The notes beneath the pieces were generated by a model, which was not told the DNA's origin, made no database searches, and saw nothing but the letters and a program-made list of their open reading frames with translations. DNA of 64,000 nucleotides from Anoplopoma fimbria. Its lineage: Eukaryota; Chordata; Actinopteri; Perciformes; Anoplopomatidae. Made by a program: the position numbers and the translations under genes. Positions 40,081 to 53,077 of the stretch are shown in pieces (position 1 is the stretch's first letter; each line of letters begins with the position of its first letter). The stretch is taken from contig NC_072472.1 of the NCBI RefSeq assembly GCF_027596085.1, positions 9,188,219 to 9,252,218 of the forward strand, written 5' to 3'.

Positions 40081-41167
40081 ATTTGCTACAGTACATCCTT
40101 CAATATCTTTATACACTTTCTTAGCTTTGTGACTTAATAAATTAACAGTCAAACAGTTCCTCCTGGTGTAATTTCATGACCATGCCGCAATCACCCTGTG
40201 TCCCGAATTTGTCCATAAAAAGTAATATATAAAGTTTCAGAAACTAAAAATAAAGCCTTCATGAAATGTATTGCTTGACTGTTCAATTTGAATAAGTTTT
40301 AGCTCAGTGAACATAATAAATTGGTAACTAAGTATGTCGTCTACAATAAAGGCAAGAATAACACTGGGGCACTTCTCATGGAAAGCGTTCCCTGTTGAAT
40401 TACAAATTTGACCTTCTGGTCAATGCTGTGACATTTTTATATTAACAGTAAAAAAAAGTGAAAAGCAAGCATTGAGGACGGGCTGGTGGTAAAATGAAAC
40501 TTGGTTGATGTAATGGCACCTATCCCAGTAAATGTTGTCTCTTAAAGATGGCTGCAATATTTCCTTAACCCAGTAATTATACCTGACCATACGGGTGGCA
40601 TGGCATCCAACGCTAATGTGTCATTTAAGGCAGTGACAAATAACCTATTTAGCCGTTCAGGTAAGAGGGCTTGTTGACCTCCGATAATGTCCTTGAAAAT
40701 AGGTTTGAAAATTGTGATTTGTGATTCTGAGACTTTAAGAGCTCAGTAATGAGCCCTATCTCCAGCAACATGACTCTTGCCCTTCTCTTCTCTCTAGGAA
40801 AAATAACACAGATGTCATGGAATAAGATTCATTACTTTTCCCTCTGTCTCACTTTCACTCTCTTTATCCCTTCCTCTCTCAGCGACATTGTGTCTTATCC
40901 TACCCGGCCACCAGGCCTGAGTCCCTCCTCCCTCCATGTGGAGCCAAAGGTCCCTGTCTCTCTTCCTCTCAGGAGTACCATCCTCATGGACCTCTCCATC
41001 CCTCTTTTCACTATCACATGCAGAACCTGCTGACAGCAGCCCATAAAAGATGGTTCCAATTTGTCTACCCACCTGCACAATGGGAGATATGAACCCGGCC
41101 TTTAACGGAGAAACATAGACACAAACTGGAGACTGGAAGAAGTAGAAACACCTCGTCTGTCTCTCTC
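40081..41167. other. Non-coding, no gene recognised
   Basis: Contains pyrimidine-rich DNA at 40780-40990 with frames open on both strands (94 codons +, and the start of a 182-codon minus frame). CTTCTCTTCTCTCTAG near 40797 looks like a splice acceptor, but no following segment has protein character. Confidence 0.45.
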
Positions 41168-41570
41168 TAAAGTAAAAAATACCCCCCACTCTTTGACTTA
41201 TTACCACATAGTATCTTGTTTTGTAGATCTGTACACAAACAGAAGTGTAAAAGCTATGTGCTGTAACTGTTTCTTGGCAACCAGCAGCCGGGTGCAGTGA
41301 CTTCCTGGATTCTTTGCTAGTTGCCGAGCAACCGCAAGAAGCTACATTACGTAAATTCAGCAACTTGTTGTGCTACATTTTGGTGTGTGTACAGATTTAA
41401 GAAGTGAGATGCAAGATGTTAATTAGTGTTAACAGAGCCAGGCTAGCTGTTTGGCTTGTCCAGGCTTTGTGCTACGCTACGCTAATCAACTCTTACCTCC
41501 AAACTTAACACACAGACATGAGAATGGTACCATTTTATCTTACTCTTGCTGATGCAGACCCCATAATGCT
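41168..41570 (+). repeat. Teleost interspersed repeat family C
   Basis: Landmarks are TAGATCTGTACACAAACAG, AAGTGTAAAAGC, TAACTGTTTCTTGGCAACC, GTGACTTCCTGG, TGTTAATTAGTG, ACAGAGCCAGGCTAGCTGTT, GCTACGCTACGCTAATC and AGACATGAGAATGGTACC. These occur in this order in a widespread teleost repeat that I remember by its GACAGAGCCAGGCTAGC core. The class is unknown to me and the ends are approximate. Much of the 182-codon minus-strand frame lies in this repeat, which argues against that frame being a host gene. Confidence 0.65.
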
Positions 41571-43686
41571 GCTACTTCACATTAAAACAATTCAACCTGG
41601 TTGATTTTTGCATGCAATGTACTTCTCACAGAGGTTAGCATTACTTTGTTCATAACGAAATTTTTACCTAAAAAATGGGTCTTCAAAACAAGATATGTGT
41701 TTAATTCAGCGGATATGTTTTAAATATTGCAGTGAGGAATGAAGAAACAGCCACAGTGAGATGTTAGGAGAAGAGCTGCAGGCTCCTATTGTGGTTTGTG
41801 CAATCCAGCATAACGTGAAGACGGAGAAACACTTTAAGTGAAGACCTCCTCTTTCCAACAGGAGGCAGTTTTTGGAAAATGTGATCTTACATTTGACAAA
41901 CACAAAATGTACCAGGTGTTCCCTTTTCAGCTTGACCCATGACCAAGTCTGCTGACATCTCTCAGTAAGATGTTGGTCTCCCCTTAAAATAAGTGATTTA
42001 GAGACAGATGAGAAAAAGGAATTGGTGCGGTCAGATATTAGAGGGGAGCCAAATTGATTTCTCTGGGACCAAAATGAAATGAGATCGGGATGAGAGTCAT
42101 TTTCTCCAAGAGGCAGACCAAGTCATTCTGCAGGACAAATCTCAAGATGTTCTTGAATATAGGGGAAGAAGAAACTCTTCGTGTTGCAAAATGATAAGAA
42201 ACGGTTAGGGCTTAGGTAAAAAGAAACTTAGATTACGGAAATCGATCAGACAAGATTTTGATGAAGTAATGAATCATTTCCCTTCTCTTTTTTTATTTGG
42301 AGGATTGAAAACTACATAAAATGAAACTCCGCTCCACTAAATCAGGACCATATCCAGCCATTCTCTATGAAGCTCCAGCTGTATGAGGCATAATGACTGC
42401 CACCATTCATTACTCATTCCACTTCCCTATTTTTGATTATTATTCTCCAATAGTCTCACCCTAATTTGAACCACTTGCTTGGCTCTCGAGCTAATTAAAC
42501 CGTGTACCACAGTTCTGGCTTAATGCTTACAAAGGGCTTTGGCACACTGTACTGTACAACTCTTCCTCCCACCTCCCACCTGTTTGTATTCAAATCTGCA
42601 CTCATTTTGGTTTCAGTGTTCACAAGTCAGCACTTTGCCTCATCTTTTTAAAAGTTTCAGACCTCGTTTTCTGTCCTCTCATCCTCTTATTTTCTCCCCG
42701 CACACAGATGAATAATAAATGGAGCATCATGGGGATTGCTCTTTCAGATGAGCAGCTGTGTTTTGTGAGTCAAATGCCCTAAATTTCGCTAGAGATGTAT
42801 GGAGTCAGTGGCAAAAGTTTTATGGAAGATTAGTTATGGATGGTTTGTTAAAATCCTCAGAATTTGAGGGCCTGGAAGATCATCTCGACTGTATAGTCAT
42901 CAAGAGTCAAAGAAATAACATGCCTTTATGTGAAATGCAGCTAAAACATGATTTTAACTTACTTTACTTAAATATATACATTTGTATGTTAACCAAGCAG
43001 TTTAATCCGATCAGAAGTGCAAACAGTATAAATCAATCCACTGATCTAAAATGTAAATTTAATCAGCAAAGGTATATAACTTGTAACTTTGTACATCTGG
43101 ATATAGACATTAAAAACAACATAACCTCATATACAGTACAAGGCTCGATATTACTTCAATATAATCTACTTTCTGTGGAATCTTGTCAAAACATTATGTC
43201 CTTGTTTTACAAAACGGTTTAATAAATCAAAGAAAAGTTTAAAGCTAAGAAAATAAATTGCTTGACATGTAAACTGTGCGTTTGATATTGATGAAATTTC
43301 ACCGTTCAGGTTCTTTGTACCAAGTGTCTGGATTTTGTCTGGCTTATATTAATGTAATAAACGTATATAGGGAAAAAAATCATATTAATGAACTAATAGT
43401 TTCATTGCGAATACAATAAAACTTTGCATTTCCTCTCACCAAAAAGGCACAGTAGTGGCAATATATGATCACAATCACAGCAGCAATAGCACGATTGTAT
43501 CTATATGTGTGCATTACAATCGTTCAAATCACAAGTTTTCATCGAGTCAATGCTCAGTTTTGGACAATTCATTTCACAAAATCCAGATTAAAAGTTTACT
43601 TATATGGTAAAACTGGTCACCGTGACTCTTTGACTCCTTCAACCTCTTTCTCTCTCCTTCTCTCCCACACTCTCCCGTCTTCTCAG

Positions 43687-43743
43687 GGAACCGATAACAC
43701 AGCACCAGCTCCATCGATAGCGGGGACTCTCTTTGTGCTCTGA
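43687..43743 (+). other. Possible short terminal exon, unconfirmed
   Basis: A pyrimidine-rich tract of about 60 bases (43624-43684) ends in TTCTCAG, a strong acceptor-like signal. It is followed by 18 in-frame codons, GTDNTAPAPSIAGTLFVL, and TGA at 43741-43743. A Ser/Thr/Ala/Pro-rich stretch leading to a short hydrophobic end could be the tail of a membrane-anchored or secreted protein. No family is recognised, upstream exons are not visible and other phases stop quickly. Pyrimidine tracts ending in AG are common by chance. I list it only because a conserved-looking block follows directly. Confidence 0.15.
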
Positions 43744-45266
43744 GCCGGGGCTGTTTGAGGACACCTTAATCGCTAAATAGATCCGGTCATTACGGCCAGG
43801 GATTACGGCAGAACACTGGGCCTTGTCCTTTCAATAATTAGCTGAGGGAAAAGATACATATTTCAGTTTGAACTGGAGTCTTCTAGATGTAAAAGTTTGA
43901 TCCCAGTGACCGTCGTTAATTTGTATTTAGTAGCAGGTGTTTTGGCTTTAATTGTGTTTGAAATTTAACAAAAGTTTGAATTGTCACTGTCTGCATGAGT
44001 ATATTCTACATACTGCAATTAACTATGTGGCTCCATCTGTCATACAAAGTGTTTTTTGATATTATCAATTAACATGTAATCAACTCACATCCACCACGTC
44101 TACACCAAGAAAAAATGAAATAAGTTAACTCCAATTAGATGTTCATTAAATAGTTACTCCATTTATTCATATTCAACCGTAGCTCCAACATAAAAATGAG
44201 ACAAGCAGCAAATCATATTAAATGTTGGTTTTCACAAGATACTTGCCCCAAGTACTGGAAGCCCTGGTAAAGAACATTTTAACGTTACAAGCTTATTATA
44301 ATGATATGGTATTGTGCTGTTGCAGAATTAACCTGAATTCACTAGAGATACAATTAGCTGCAGGTGATGTTTGTAATTTGAATTGCCCAAAAGCTGCCAT
44401 AACCGTCATCTAAAGATTTCGAACTTATCAAAATGGAACTAACTCTGTCCTCCAAAGCCAAATGGAGCATTAACTGTCCACACGGACTGAGAAATACTGG
44501 CCTTGATGTGTAAAACTGAAGGACTTTATCTTAAAGTGATGAACATGAAGCTTCTACTCCGCACAGCTTCACCCACTTTTCAGGCATGATTTAACTGCAT
44601 CATTCCAACAAGCCAATCTGAATGTCCTGGGAGTGGGCAGAAGTTGATGAGGATATGCAGAGCTATGAAAACAAATGTCTTTTGATTAAACCCAGCCACT
44701 TTGTCACACAAATTGGAATACCATCAACTCTTTAAGGCAGTGCAATTGCAGCATGTGACCTGCTGAGCTAAGGGAGATATGGATATTGCCCAATTTAAAA
44801 AGCAATCTTTGTATTGACTTGAATAGAAAAAGTTAGATTGCGTGAAATGTGCTGCATGAATAATTGCCTATTTAACAAACTGACTTGGTGAGATCAGAGT
44901 GATTCATCTTGTGTAAAACATGTTTCTCTACGGGTGAGGCTTTTTCAAAGATATGGCTTTTTCAAAAAATCAAACATGTTTTATGTCAGAACATCTGTGC
45001 TCTCCAGTCACCTTACTTTGTATCTGTTTTGGGTAGGGAATAAAAATCCCTCAGCAGGATACAGACATTAACAGAAAACATGTTCAATATGTGTATGTGT
45101 GTGTGTTGCTCAACAGTCAATGAATCATACTCCACTCTGGTGTCTGAATGATGTCAACCATTCATACATTTTCTATGCCAATGCCAGGCTTGGTACTGCA
45201 GGGCTAACATGAAGTCAGTGTGAATAATGACTAATACAAACGTCACCTCATTGCTTTAGCACACAT

Positions 45267-45288
45267 ACACACACACACACACACACAC
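45267..45288 (+). repeat. (CA)n microsatellite, 22 bp
   Basis: Eleven CA units after an ACACAT variant. Confidence 0.9.
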
Positions 45289-45460
45289 CAGCCTCACACA
45301 CCCATACAGGAAATGTAGTCCATTACCTAGACTTTTAAGATTGATGTCCTTTAAACACGACACGTAAACATTTTCAAATGACACTATCTTAATGAGGGCT
45401 GACACCAGATTCCCTGTACTTGATACCTCCAGGATGATACGCAATAATGATTTCTTGGAG

Positions 45461-45573
45461 GGGTTAATCTACCAATTATTTTCTCAAAATAGCAATTTAG
45501 GGAAAAAATATCCATCCCAGAGTTTAAGGTGAGATTTAAAATGTTTTGTTTTGCCCAACAAACAGTCCCAACA
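45461..45573 (+). repeat. Teleost repeat family A, short fragment
   Basis: GGTTAATCTACCAATTATTT, AAATATCCATCCCAGAG and GTTTTGCCCAACAAACAGTC match inner parts of family A in the right order and spacing. Both ends are missing. Confidence 0.55.
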
Positions 45574-46637
45574 GTATTAGAAGTTCTGACCAGTGAATCT
45601 TAACCATGTATGCCTGGTCAAAATGACTAAAACAATTAAGTGATATCAAATATAGTTAAAAAGGAGCAATATACCATATTGAGAGTCGTTGAGAGGAAAT
45701 CAAATGCTTTCAAACTCATTTGCACCTTTTATTAATTATAATGAACAATAAATCAGTTTTCTGTTGATCAACTAAGTGTTTAATCCAGTATTTGTTTTAG
45801 GTCTAGACTCTGTACTACTCCTCCAGTGGCTAAAACTGAGAGTTTCCTAGCATTGCCTGATGATGGAAAGAGTAAAGATTAATGGAAAAAAATATATACT
45901 TTCAACTTGCTTTTTTAACTTTGTAAGTAAAGCAAAACGTAAAACCAAATGGGTAATCGTCCTGAAGAAGGTTTTATTTAATGCGGTCTTCATTTCCTAA
46001 ACAGTAGTGCAAAAATATCCCTGAATTGATAGGTTTGCCTAGATCAAGGTTTCTATGCTTCTGGTGGTTTTGCCTCATGATTTGCTAATGATAACACAAT
46101 GTTTAAAAATGCTTTAAATGGCTTTAAATGCTCTAAACTCTAGTGAAAGAAACGGTACTGTAATCTTTAAATCAAAGAGAACGGCAGCTAAGAAACATGC
46201 ACACCAAAGTCTGCACAGTCTCATTGAAGATTCACAACATGTTCATCTCTGTGTGAACTGAAACATGTATCTGCTATTCTTATTTAGGTCATCACCCTTG
46301 CACGGCAGAACAGACTATCCATCCGCAGTACGGGTTGAGAAGCGTGTCTACCAGTGCATATATTCAATCTCACGGCACTGAAAATAGCTATCATAATGGA
46401 TATATTCACTGAAGTGAACATTCATGGCCACGATAAGCAGCAGCTCTGGTATATCTTCCCAGAGTTTTCAAGGCATGAAGGGTAGAACAGGAGAGTGAGC
46501 CATAAGTGAATCTATAACTCTTAAATTTTTCAAACAGGGACTCATCGCCTATCTGATGAAACAAACTCTTTGATGTTTTTCCTCATTGGATCAAGTAAAA
46601 AGAAATCTCTCACCATACGTCATGTCTCATCTCACTA

Positions 46638-46639
<2 letters not shown>

Positions 46640-46683
<44 letters not shown>
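46640..46683 (+). repeat. (AC)n microsatellite, 44 bp
   Basis: An uninterrupted AC run followed by TGACACGTGTCG, which contains the palindrome GACACGTGTC. Confidence 0.95.
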
Positions 46684-46685
<2 letters not shown>

Positions 46686-46940
46686 ACACGTGTCGTCTGT
46701 CACATCACAACTGTCATCTTGCATTTCATCTCACAGTGTGCAGGTTTTTTTTTACTTAATTTTTCTCCTGTTTGTTTACTTTTCACAGTACGTTTCCTAA
46801 ATTGCCATTTTTGGTGCTGAGGTATTGAGAAATGTGGCTTTGAAACTTCTGCCACCCATTTAAAGCATTAAAATAATATATTTGAAAAAAATTGACATTA
46901 TTCAACAAATAGGGTTTCGATTATTTTGGATAATCTACAT

Positions 46941-46974
46941 CAACATTGTTCAACATTGTTCAACATTGTTCAAT
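46941..46974 (+). repeat. 10-bp tandem repeat, 3.4 copies
   Basis: TCAACATTGT is repeated three times exactly at 46941-46970 and then TCAA. Each unit holds AACATTGTT, which is near-palindromic. Confidence 0.9.
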
Positions 46975-48138
46975 GGACAACTTCTTTAGTAAAAACTCCA
47001 AATCAAATAAAAACATATGTTGTTGTGTGTGCAAAACCTGAGCCCAAAACAAGTAAGCCCTTTGCAGTTTTAAGCCACAAACTTTTGCAAAACAACATTT
47101 TGGACAGTGCAGTGTTAATCTTGCATGGTAAATCCCACCATGTTTCTAATCCCTGTCCATCTGAATGAAAGGGAAAACCAAACTTGCCTTGACCAAACAA
47201 TCCTCTGGGTGTTTTGTCCAGATAAACGAGAATCAAGGTGACTTCTAGCAGGAACGAAAGACTGTGTTCTTTTTGTTTCAACAAATGAAATACACTTGCT
47301 TTATTCCAATTCCCTCCTCTGCACTCTCTCTGGAGAATTCTGTTGGCAATATATGCCAATAGCTATCTATAATTATATCCAGAGTTATTTGTATGGAGAA
47401 ATGATCGCACTGGGCAGAGCGGACAGGAGGTGAGGAAGAGGTTTGCTGATAATGCAGCTGAGGGGAAGTTTTCAGCCCTGCCTCACTGCAAAGACAATTA
47501 TTGACAGATTATTTATGCATGCCCGGACACACATGCACATGCTTCTATGAATACTGCAGACCGGGGCAACAGCATTTAATCCAACCAAATGCAGGTTCAA
47601 ATCTATTTACCGAGTTATGCCAATACAGGGGTAGAGGATACGAGAGAGATCTGAGGAGCCACAGATTATTATATAATATTATTATTTTTACATTCTTTAC
47701 TAAAACCATTCAGAGTTCTGACAAGGGGCCAAAACTAAAAGTTAGAAACAAGTAACTATTCAAGAAAAAAAACTTAAAGATAAACAAAGAACTAAAACTA
47801 AGAATCTAAATGCAGTGCTTTTCTAAAAGTAATTAATCTAATTATTCAATAAAAATATGAGAGATATAAGATTCTCAAAGCTTTACTACCAATTTAGAAC
47901 CAAATCCAAAATTCAACTAACAATCCGAACCCAACCTGTACTGCAGACACTGGGAAAGACTACGACACACAATAACGTACAGAGTCCCTGTATAGCCCCA
48001 CATACAAAACACACATCCTGACACTACAGACACACATAGACATATAAACACACCCACACCTGTTTGTGTCCGACAAAGTTCAAGCATGAACTCGTTCTGC
48101 TTCTGTGTGACTGAAGAATTACATGCACCAAGAAAAAA

Positions 48139-48159
48139 ACACACACACACACACACACA
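48139..48159 (+). repeat. (AC)n microsatellite, 21 bp
   Basis: Ten AC units after a run of seven A. Confidence 0.9.
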
Positions 48160-49379
48160 AGCACACAAAGTACTCCCAAGCCACTTTATCGGAGGGACAG
48201 CACTCCAGGCCAAAGCCCTCCACAAGTTGTGCTGATGGGGAGAGTTATCAGAGAAACATCTTGTACAGATCCAGGCCTCGGGGTGGCACAACGAAAGATT
48301 CCACATGACCGCGTTTCACCTTAGCTCTGCATTTTGTCTTGGATTTCCACCTCTCCTGCTTTCTTTTCATCACAAGTAATTGACGTTTTAGCCTTGAAGC
48401 ATTGTACCAAGGGAGCTGGGAATCACACACATGCACGTACACACTTTAGCTTCAGGTTATAACATTTCCAACTTTCAGCTTTTTTTTGCTTTCTTTTGCA
48501 ATACAGTCTTAACGGTAACTTCGGGTCAATTTTTTCCAGCATGCTGAGCTTTCACCAATGCGGAAAAACTTTCTCATGTCAAACTTTTTTTTAAAAAAGA
48601 AAGTGGAGTGAATTTAAGTTTTCCATGTGCCAATGCATCATGTTTTTACTAGATATTGATCCTATAAATACAAGCTCCTGACCCAAAAAAATCTGTAATG
48701 GCCGTAGTGTTAGTCTGCCCTGATGCTGATTATAGCTTCAACAACAACAACGTTATTGTGTCTATTAAATCTGTATTTTTTTCAAGTCCCCATAAAGACA
48801 TATTAGAGTGCAGTACACTGCTGTAAACCATCCTTATTTCATCCCCTGCAGCCACAGACCCTCAATCTCGTTGATGTGCTTGTTCTCAGAACTCTGGATA
48901 CTTCTGTCAACGCCACACTCTCCTGGGAGTCCACTCTACATGGAGCCATTGGCTCTCAGACCCAAGTGTCCACATTAACACTGACTTGGAAGACTTCACA
49001 CTTCCCTTTCTGTACCGACACTAAAGACGTCTTCTTTCTGAACCATGGAAAAAATCACCCCCTCAAACAGGATTTTGAGGTTGCTGCAGCGATTGTATTC
49101 ATTCTTCTGTTCCCTAACGGGTGGGGCTTAGTTGGGGGAGTAAAGGAGGAGATGGGTCTAACAGAAAATGAGAGCGGCGGGTATATTCTGGGACACTTCC
49201 CCCTCCCCTAGCATGACTGCAAATGTCTTTATCTCATGCTAACGTACACAGAAGCATGTCAATTTAGAGACAGAAAGCGTGTAGTCAATGAGTGAGACTA
49301 TAACAAAGTATCAGACTTTATGACAGGAGATTGCTGTCCGTTTCAGGTTTTCCACCAATCATCAACATTGCTTTCCTTC

Positions 49380-49520
49380 ACAGCTGTTTCCTAACCTTGA
49401 TCAAGTGGTTATTACTGTAACCATGGTAATGATGGTCCGTTAACCTAAGCAAGGATGCAATTTCAACCCAAACCATGATTGTTCCCTAAACCTAAGGAAA
49501 TTGTTTTGGTGCATAAATAT
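49380..49520 (+). repeat. Decayed teleost repeat fragment
   Basis: CCTAACCTTGATCAAGTGG, TTTCAACCCAAACCATGATT and GTTCCCTAAACCTAAGG match a teleost repeat that I remember with CCAACCCAAACCATGATCTT and CCTAACCAAGTGGTTTTG segments. It may be related to the remnant at 9246-9660. Boundaries are approximate. Confidence 0.45.
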
Positions 49521-50506
49521 ATATTAAGAACATTTAAGGATGTGTTGCAATCATATAACTAAAATTAACTGCAAACATGGCATAAGAATGATGTGTTTTT
49601 TGTCTGGATTCTGTTCACAAGGTTCCCAGCCAGTGGTCGTTTGAAAGATTAGAAATGGGATTTTCAGTATGTTGGCTGATTTACTCCTGAAAATATCAAA
49701 GACGCTTCAACAGCTGCTGCAGGGTAGAATGGTGGCAAGACGTGAAGGACCAGAAGCTTGTTTAATTGGTTATTACTGTGGATAAGCACCCAGAGGAGAG
49801 GTTAAATGGGAATTACAGCGTCTGTCCTCCGGATCCACCACACGCCGTACTCTCGTCATTTTCTCTTTTTCTGCCACTTTGGATTTAATCCAATAAAAAA
49901 AACTACAAAATGGATGTATTATTGACGAACCCTCAGGCAGCTTTCCGTCTTTGTTCTCTGGACTGAGGGCAGTGACTAACTATTGCCTCAAAGAACAAGT
50001 GGTATTACAAAGAAGTAAGGTACAGTAACCTCTCCACATTTAGTTGATCGATTTCTTACTGTTTTATTATTCATATTCTGGCCAGATCAAACACATTGCA
50101 CCTTTAAACAGGAAATTCTGTGAAACTAAAGAAGAACTCAAAACATACAAAGCACATGAACTGATGATACTAAGCAAGTAGCTCTATGTGTGAAAAGTTT
50201 GGTGCAAGTAAAAGTCCAGTTGTCAAGGACACATCTGGATTAAAATTTTAGATTTCTTGGTTGAATTAATTGCCCATGATATGTGCAAACAAAAATATAG
50301 GCCTTTTCTATTAGAACTTTGAATGGCCTGCCAATCATTTCACCAATGCCTGCCACAAGGGTTAGCAGCAGCAGCAATACTGTAAGATATACCCTGGTTG
50401 AAGGCAAGTTTATAATTGAAGGAATGACACATACCTGTTTGCTGTCACAAGAAAACGGGTCGACTTTGTGATGAATAAGTGAACAGTTTGAGTCTGCAGG
50501 ATAGAG

Positions 50507-50556
<50 letters not shown>

Positions 50557-52167
50557 CCAGTCACACACTTGATCAAACACAGGCTTCACCGCAGCGCTAA
50601 TGGGTAAATAAAAGTTTGTGTAAATCAGTCTTGATGTGAGCGAGAGTTGAGCTGAAGCACAAACTGAGAACTATGTCTCTCCCTCCAGGGCCAGCTTAAT
50701 GGCATGCTGCTCCAATCCTTAACATACAGGCCGTGACAACAGTGGGCAAGATGTCAGTCTCTCTTTCCTTGTCTGTCAATAATGAGGCCTGACAACCGCT
50801 GAGAGGGAGGCACGCTGACAAAGCAATGCACACACATGCATTGCATACATTCTCATTCGATAGATCAGAAGTGTAAGCCAACAGTAACACAACCTTACAC
50901 ATTCATTGTGTGTTTTAAGGTATGCAGTTGATTCACACTGGGCTCATATCATTTCTGTCTTGCCAGTACAATACCACCAAATATAAAACCCTCCCATCTC
51001 TCTTGTGGTATCTAAATCTATCCTCCCGTCTCCCTCTCCTCTCTCTGATCGGCCTGAAATATTGTTCTTCCTCCCTGTCTCCGAGGCACCCACCCTCTCT
51101 TTTCACACTGGTCGCTGTAAGCAGATTATCAGTCTAAAGTCCTCCTCGATGGATGTAAACCTGACGCTGGTTTTAATAGACTCCATTTGCCACGGCACGC
51201 AAAACAGTCGCAGACTTTTGATTCATGAGCAACACACAGGAACTAAGACACCTATATTCAAACACAAACCTTATACAAAAGACATAATATTATTATAAAA
51301 GACACACACACTTTCCAAAAATAGGTACACAGTCACACACATTCTGCCTACCTGTTACTGCTATCTCCCAAACCGGCAGGCTAAACTAACAGTGAAATAT
51401 AATGTTAATTTGTTTTGTCAACTATTCGGCCCTACAAAGGAAAACCGCAGTAACTACCCCGGCACTGAATCCGAAGTACTTGAAATTGAAATTGAACAGC
51501 TACATAGGTAATGCAAAGGCAAAGTGCAGAAACCACAATTTCAGTGACTCGGGTCTTTCAGTATGAGGAAAACTATTTTAATTTCTGACTAGATTCTATT
51601 TGTATTTTTTTATTCATAGATACCTGTTTAAAAGGTATTATTTTGTTGTTGTATTCACTTTATTTTTCTGTGTCCTAAATTTAGTTTACTTGACATCTTC
51701 GTCACTGATGTTGCTATGGTTATTGTCACTTTTTCAATTATTTCACCGTCGGCATCATCCTCATTCTCCCCTTCATTATTTTACACAATTAATGAAAGAG
51801 CACTGGCAGCATATGCATTGCTAATTATAGAACTGTTTGGTGAGCCGACTAGTTCTGTCTCAGGGATAATCAAACTATTATTTACGTACTACAAAATGGA
51901 TTAGCTGGTAATCACAGGCCAAGAGTTCCCAGTTAAGAACAAGAAGATTCTCTCTCGCATTTACAAATCACTGAAGCTTTATTTATAGAAAACCCTCTGT
52001 GTGCTCTCATCTCAGGGTGGTAGCTACCGAGGCTGAGCTAAGCTGATAGCTTTTTATTATTATTTACTATGATTGGATAGTATATCTAGTAATAGTGTAA
52101 GTCCCAGTAAAGAAAACAAGTATTGTGCTTTGACATGATTTTTACGATTTTAGAAAGGGATATCCCA
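49521..52167. other. Non-coding, no gene recognised
   Basis: Unique AT-rich DNA plus one CA array. Pyrimidine-rich DNA at 50990-51110 keeps two + frames open. No exon is supported. Confidence 0.5.
50510..50555 (+). repeat. (CA)n microsatellite, 46 bp
   Basis: An uninterrupted CA run. The minus-strand Cys-Val frame across it is an artefact. Confidence 0.95.
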
Positions 52168-52360
52168 CATTCACGCCTACAGGAAATTGAGAGTCATCAA
52201 TTACAATTAAGCTGCATGTCTTTGGACCGTGAGAGGAAGCCGGGGAACCCTTGAGAAAACCCACGCTGACACGGGAAGAACATGCACACTCGGCACTGAA
52301 GGGCCTTCCAGCCCGAGATGTGATCCCAAATCTCTAGACACCCAATAGTGTAATAGCAAA
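52168..52360 (-). mobile_element. tRNA-derived SINE-like fragment, decayed
   Basis: On the minus strand the order is GATTTGGGATCACATCTCGG, CTGGAAGGCC, GTGTGCATGTTCTTCCCGTG, GCGTGGGTTTTCTC, CCCCGGCTTCCTCTCACGG, TCCAAAGACATGCAGCTTAA and GATGACTCTCAATTTCCTG, then GTAGGCGTGAATG. This is the well-known fish repeat whose intact copies begin with a tRNA-like head and carry a GTTCGAATCCC-type B box. Here the B-box area has decayed to ATTTGGGATC and the A box cannot be found, so it cannot be transcribed by RNA polymerase III as an intact SINE would be. Ends are approximate. Confidence 0.7.
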
Positions 52361-53077
52361 CTTTGCTCTACTTTGCCATGGCTTCTGCCTGAACTTTTTA
52401 AGTTACTGCTAATTTTCTCTGAAAAATACTTACATTTAATTAATTAAAACATGATACAAGATCTAACAGACGTCCCAAAATCCAGTTCCAGACAGAACCT
52501 CAATTTTGATCAAATGTGTAGTTGCTGCTGTTTGCCTTTGCACGGCAGTAAGAATGAACTTGTTATCTCCATTATAAGTCAATATAGACAAGAAGTCCTT
52601 AAAGTGCACAGAGGGAAATAAATTATCAGCAAACAGCTCACCCAGTTTTCTGCCCAATATAACAAAACAAAACCAAGAACTAAAAGTTAACAAGCAGTTG
52701 TAAAGGAAGCCGGCATGAGCTCTATGGTGAAGCTCTTTCCATATAAAAAAATATGAATCATTAAGCCCTTATTTACTGTAATACCATGGATAACTATAGT
52801 ATGTGCTCACTTTATCTGTAATATTAGGCTGTAAGTAACATAAACAAACAACAAAAGAAAGCCAACAAATGTACATAGTGTAGGAAACATGCAGCAATAT
52901 CTACATTACTACAATATGTCTGCCTAGAGATGGTATTTTGTTGTACTAAAAAGGTTTGTTTGATTCAGAGACCATTCCTGTAAGTTTTTAGGCATTCTAA
53001 AGCTAAGCACATACAGTTTGGTGTTTGTCATTTTAATCCATCATTTTGACATCCGCAACATGTTAAATAGCAGTACG
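52361..53077. other. Non-coding, no gene recognised
   Basis: AT-rich unique sequence. No element ends or exon signals. Confidence 0.5.

Larger units (their letters stand above)
41571..45460. other. Non-coding; candidate exon and conserved-looking blocks
   Basis: No gene is proven. 42330-42545 and 43740-43860 have conserved-element texture. 42758-43222 is a 154-codon open frame from GTG in very AT-rich DNA with no family resemblance. 43687-43743 is a possible short terminal exon (separate entry). The rest is unremarkable. Confidence 0.45.
45574..49379. other. Non-coding, no gene recognised
   Basis: Unique DNA with three small repeats (separate entries). A 111-codon frame at 48876-49211 follows an acceptor-like CATCCCCTGCAG (about 48850) but has no recognisable domain. 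The 129-codon minus-strand frame at 47917-48306 runs through a CA array and is not credible. Confidence 0.45.

Noticed and set aside
40815..41363. 182-codon minus-strand frame, longest outside the LINE
   Set aside because: A large part lies in teleost repeat family C and the rest opposite pyrimidine-rich DNA; no family character or splice context.
47560..47620. GGTTCAAATCT resembling a tRNA B box
   Set aside because: No A box at the right distance and no cloverleaf could be drawn.
48850..49211. Acceptor-like CCCCTGCAG followed by a 111-codon frame
   Set aside because: No domain, no clear donor and no neighbouring exon; single acceptor-like sites are common by chance.
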